Source of the DNA: Megascapheus bottae
Taxonomy: Eukaryota; Chordata; Mammalia; Rodentia; Geomyidae
Assembly (NCBI GenBank): GCA_024803745.1
Contig: JANJXV010000159.1
Location: forward strand, 494,498 to 558,497
Length of the DNA stretch: 64,000 nt
Reading direction: 5' to 3'
Positions within the stretch are counted from its first letter, which is position 1, and every line of letters starts with the position of its first letter. The notes under the pieces are model-generated. The model saw only the letters and a program-made list of their open reading frames with translations, did not search any database and was not told the origin of the DNA. Of the stretch, positions 59,751-64,000 are shown in pieces. The position numbers and the translations under genes were made by a program.

Positions 59751-62700
59751 TCACACACCTCCATTCTATGACTTCTCACACCTCTATTCTGACTTCACAC
59801 CCCTCCATTCTGTGACTTCACACACCTCCACTCTGTGACTTTACACGCCTCCATTCTGTGACTTCACACACTTCCCTTCTGTGACTTCACACACCTCCAT
59901 TCTATGACTTCACACACCTCCATTCTGTGACTTCAAAAACCACCATTCTATGACTTCACACATCTCCATTGTGACTTCACACACCTCCATTCTACGTTTC
60001 ACACAGCTCCATTCTGACTTCTCACACCTCCATTCTATGACTTCGCACACCTCTATTCTGACTTCACACCCCTCCATTCTGTGACTTCACACACCTCCAC
60101 TCTGTGACTTTACACACCTCCATTCTTTGACTTCACACCCCTCCATTCTGTGCCTTCACACACCTCCACTGTGTGACTTTACACACCTCCATTCTGTGAC
60201 TTCACACACCTCCCTTCTGTGACTTCACACACCTCCATTCTATGACTTCACACACCTCCATTCTATGACTTCGCACACCTCCATTCTATGACTTCACACA
60301 CCTCCATTCTTTGACTTCACACACTTCCGTTCCATGAATTCACACAGCTCCGTTCCATGAATTCACACACCTCCATTCTATGAGTTCACACACCTCCATT
60401 CTATGAGTTCACACACCTTCATTCTTACTTCAGCAACATCCATTCTATGACTTCAGACACCTCCATTCTATGACTTCACACACCTCCATTCTTACTTCAG
60501 CAACATCCATTCTATGACTTCACAAACCTCCCTTGGGTGACTTCACAATACTCCATTGTATGACTTCACACATCTACATTCTATGAGTTCACACACCTCA
60601 ATTCTGATTCACACATCTCCATTCTGTGACTTCACACACTTCCATTCTGTGACTTCACACACCTCCATTCTGTGACTTCAATAACCACCATTCTATGACT
60701 TCACACATCTCCATTGTGACTTCACACACCTCCATTCTATGAGTTCACACAGCTCCATTCTGACTTCACACACCTCCATTTTATGACTTCGCACACCTCT
60801 ATTCTGACTTCACACCCCTCCATTCTGTGACTTCACACGCCTCCATTCTGTGACTTCACACACCTCCCTTCTGTAACTTCACACACCTCCATTCTATGAC
60901 TTCACACACCTCCATTCTGTGACTTCAAAAACCACCATTCTATGACTTCACACATCTCCATTGTGACTTCACACACCTCCATTCTACGTTTCACACAGCT
61001 CCATTCTGACTTCACACACCTCCATTCTATGACTTCGCACACCTCTATTCTGACTTCACACCCCTCCATTCTGTGACTTCACACACCTCCACTCTGTGAC
61101 TTTACACACCTCCATTCTTTGACTTCACACCCCTCCATTCTGTGCCTTCACACAGCTCCACTCTGTGACTTTACACACCTCCATTCTGTGACTTCACACA
61201 CCTCCTTCTGTGACTGCACACACCTCCATTCTATGACTTCACACACTTCCATTCTAAGACTTCACACACCTCCATTCTATGACTTCACACACTTCCATTG
61301 TTTGACATCATACACCTCCATTCTTTGACTTCACACACCTCCGTTCCATGATTTCACACACCTCCATTCTATGAGTTCACACACCTCCATTCTAAGAGTT
61401 CACACACCTTCATTCTTACTTCAGCAACATCCATTCTATGACTTCAGACACCTCCATTCTATGACTTCACACACCTCCATTCTTACTTCAGCAACATCCA
61501 TTCTATCACTTCACACACCTCCATTCTATGACTTCACAAACCTCCATTCTGTGACTTCACACACCTCCATTCTGGGTTCACACACCTCCATTCTGTAACT
61601 TCACACACCTCGATTCTGACCTCACACACCTCCATTCTATGACTTTACACACTTCCATTCTATGACTTCACACACCTCCATTCTGTGACTTCACAAATCT
61701 CCACTCTGAGTTCACACACCTCCATTCAGTGTCTTCACACACCTCCATTCTGTGAGTTCACACACCTCCATTCTATGCCTTCACACACCTCCATTCTGTG
61801 AGTTCACACACCTCCATTCTATGACATCACACACCTCCATTCTGTGACTTCACACACCTCCATTCTATGACTTCACACACCTCCATTCTATGACTTCAGA
61901 AAACTACATTGTTACTTCACAAACCTCCATTCTATGAGTTCACACACCTGCATTGTAACTTCACACACCTCCATTATCTGACTTCACACACCTCCATTCT
62001 GACTTCACACACTGCCATTCTGACTTCACACACCTCAGTTCCGTGACTTCACACACCTCCATTCTATGATTTCACACACCTCCATTCTATGAATTCACAG
62101 ACCTCCATTCTATGACTTCACACACCTCCTTTCTGAGTTCACACACATCCATTCTGTGACTTCACATACCTCCTTTGTGACTTCATACACCTCCATTTTA
62201 TGAGTTCACACACCACCATTCTGACTTCACACACTTCCATTCTATGACTTCACACAGCTCCACTTTGACTTCACACACCTCCATTCTGTGACTTCACACA
62301 CCTCAAATCTGAGTTCACACACCTCCATACTGTGACTTCACACACCTCCATTCTGTGACTTCACACACCTCCATTCTATGACTTCACACACCTCCATTCT
62401 ATGCCTTCACACACCTCCATTCTGTGAGTTCACACACCTCCATTCTATGACATCACACACCTCCATTCTGTGACTTCACACACCTCCATTCTATGACTTC
62501 ACACACCTCCATTCTATGACTTCAGAAAACTACATTGTTACTTCACACACCTCCATTCTATGAGTTCACACACCTGCATTGTGACTTCACACACCTCCAT
62601 TCTATGACTTCACACACCTCCATTCTGACTTCACACACCGCCATTCTGACTTCACACACCTTGATTCTTGGACTTCACACACCTCCATTCTACGATTTCA

Positions 62701-64000
62701 CACACCTCCATTCTGTGACTTCACACTTCTCCATTCTATGACTTCACACACCTCCATTCTGCGACTTCACACACCTCCATTCTGAGTTCATACACCTCTA
62801 TTCTGTGACTTCACACACCTCCATTATATGACTTCACACACCTTCATTTTGTGACTTCACACACCTCCATTCTATGACTTCACACACCTCCATTCCATGA
62901 CTTCACACACCTACATTGTGACTTCGCACACTTACGTTCTATCAGTTCACACACCTGCATTGTGACTTCACACACCTCCATTCTCTGACTTCACACACCT
63001 CCATTCTGAATTCACACACCTCCATTCTGACTTCACACACCTCAATTCTTTGACTTCACACACCTCCATTTTATGACTTCACATACCTCATTTCTGAGTT
63101 GACACACCTCCCTTCTGTGACTTCACAGACCTCCAATCTGACTTCACACACCTCCATTCTATGACTTCACACACCTCCATTCTGTGACTTCAAAAACCAC
63201 CACCCTATGACTTCACACATCTCCATTGTGACTTCACACACCTCCATTCTCTGAGTTCACAAAGCTCCATTCTGACTTTACACACCTCCATTCTTTGACT
63301 TCACACCTCTCCATTCTGTGCCTTCACACACCTCCACTCTGTGACTTTACACACCTCAAATTTGTGACTTCACACACATCCCTTCTGTGACTTCACTCAC
63401 CTCCATTCTATGACTTCACACACCTCCATTCTAAGACTTCACACACCTCCATTCTATGACTTCACACACTTCCATTGTTTGACGTCATACACCTCCATTC
63501 TTTTACTTCACACACCTCCCTTCTGTGACTTCACACACCTCCATTCTATGACTTCACACACCTCCATCTGTGACTTCACACAATTCCATTCTATGACTTC
63601 ACACTCCTCCATTCTATGAGTTCACACACCTCCATTCTGTGACTTCACACACCTTGATTCTCTGACTTCACGCACCTCCATTGTACGATTTCACACACCT
63701 CCATTCTGTGACTTCACACATCTCCATTCTATGTCTTCACACATCTCCATTCTGTCAATTCACACACCTCCATTCTGACTTCACACACCTCCATTTTGTG
63801 ACTTCACACACCTCCATTCTATGACTTCACACACGTCCATTCTATGACTTCACACACCTACATTGTGACTTCACGTACGTTCTATCAGTTCACACACCTG
63901 CATTGTGACATCACACACCTCCATTCTCTGACTTCACACACCTCCATTCAATATTCACACACCTCCATTCTGACTTCGCACACCTCAATTCTGTGACTTC
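59751..64000 (+). repeat. 5,117 bp tandem duplication, copy 2, cut by the window end
   Basis: This is the second copy of 54634-59750 and covers its first 4,250 bp. I noticed no difference from copy 1 in the lines compared, and the offset stays at 5,117 bp to the end. The repeat array is clearly still continuing at 64000, so whether a third copy follows cannot be told from this window. Confidence 0.9.

Larger units (their letters stand above)
1..64000 (+). repeat. Satellite/minisatellite array of a 23 bp monomer
   Basis: Every line of the window is built from variants of one short unit. A perfect 23 bp copy is at 24-46; its core is CACACCTCCATTCT and units are joined by TGACTTCA. A 21 bp form lacking two bases before GAC is frequent (for example 157-177). 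The consensus has 9 C, 7 T, 6 A and 1 G. Common substitutions lie in the two bases before TGAC (TA, TG, TT, TC), in TGACTTCA (TGAGTTCA, TGAATTCA, TGATTTCA, TGACATCA) and in the CACACAC tract. All units have the same orientation; I found no inverted stretch and no non-repeat stretch. This is seen directly. That it is eukaryotic heterochromatic satellite is inferred from length and organisation. The family is not one I recognise, and species and chromosomal location cannot be told. Confidence 0.97.

Noticed and set aside
1..64000. CRISPR array
   Set aside because: Short direct repeats are present, but they are contiguous with no unique spacers of regular length, and no cas-like gene is present.
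1..64000. Telomere repeat or CENP-B box
   Set aside because: No run of TTAGGG or CCCTAA was seen (only single CCCTA words such as near 58083). No unit has the CGGG part of the CENP-B box, although TTCGGTG occurs in a few monomers.
1..64000. G-quadruplex array on the minus strand
   Set aside because: Each unit offers only GGAGG, with runs of two G and loops of around 18 bases between units. This is too weak to claim from sequence alone.
1..64000. Transposon or retroelement insertion
   Set aside because: The repeat phase continues across every line. I saw no poly-A tail, terminal repeat, target-site duplication or foreign composition.

Overview
The whole 64 kb window is one uninterrupted tandem-repeat (satellite or minisatellite) array. 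I see no unique DNA, no protein-coding gene, no RNA gene and no transposon. The basic unit is 23 bp; a perfect example lies at 24-46. Its core is CACACCTCCATTCT, and units join through TGACTTCA. A common second form is 21 bp (for example 157-177), and 19-22 and 26 bp units are rarer. Dividing 64,000 by about 22.5 gives roughly 2,800 monomers, all in the same orientation. The plus strand is very C-rich and G-poor. Such an array points to nuclear heterochromatin of a eukaryote (pericentromeric, subtelomeric or interstitial). The sequence gives no basis for naming a species, since no flanking or unique DNA is present.

The monomers are not randomly mixed. Rare variant monomers act as markers and show that long blocks were copied in tandem. 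From left to right: a partial unit (1-3610); a tandem pair with a 9,652 bp period (about 3610-13261 and 13262-22300); a mosaic of the same subfamily (22300-27440); two copies of a segment about 2.96 kb apart (starting near 27440 and 30397) with bridging DNA between and after them (to 34450); a transition block (34450-36102); a 1,326 bp tandem pair (36103-37428 and 37429-38616); a block whose relative returns about 6.9 kb downstream (38040-40600); a 2,294 bp tandem pair (40570-42863 and 42864-45144); a 4,740 bp tandem pair (44832-49571 and 49572-54311); a 226 bp local pair (54391-54842); and a 5,117 bp tandem pair (54634-59750 and 59751 to the window end, where the second copy is cut).

The left part (to about 34 kb) and the right part (from about 38 kb) carry different marker monomers, so they are two subfamilies meeting in a mixed zone near 34-38 kb. 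By eye, copies in the right part are almost identical. Some left-part copies have diverged more and lost blocks of monomers. This fits successive amplification by unequal exchange, with the right side amplified most recently. Assembly duplication is an alternative that the sequence alone cannot exclude.

Short open frames (61-89 codons) occur, but they follow arithmetically from the 23 bp unit: three units give 69 bp, or 23 codons. They carry no recognisable protein domain and should not be annotated as genes.
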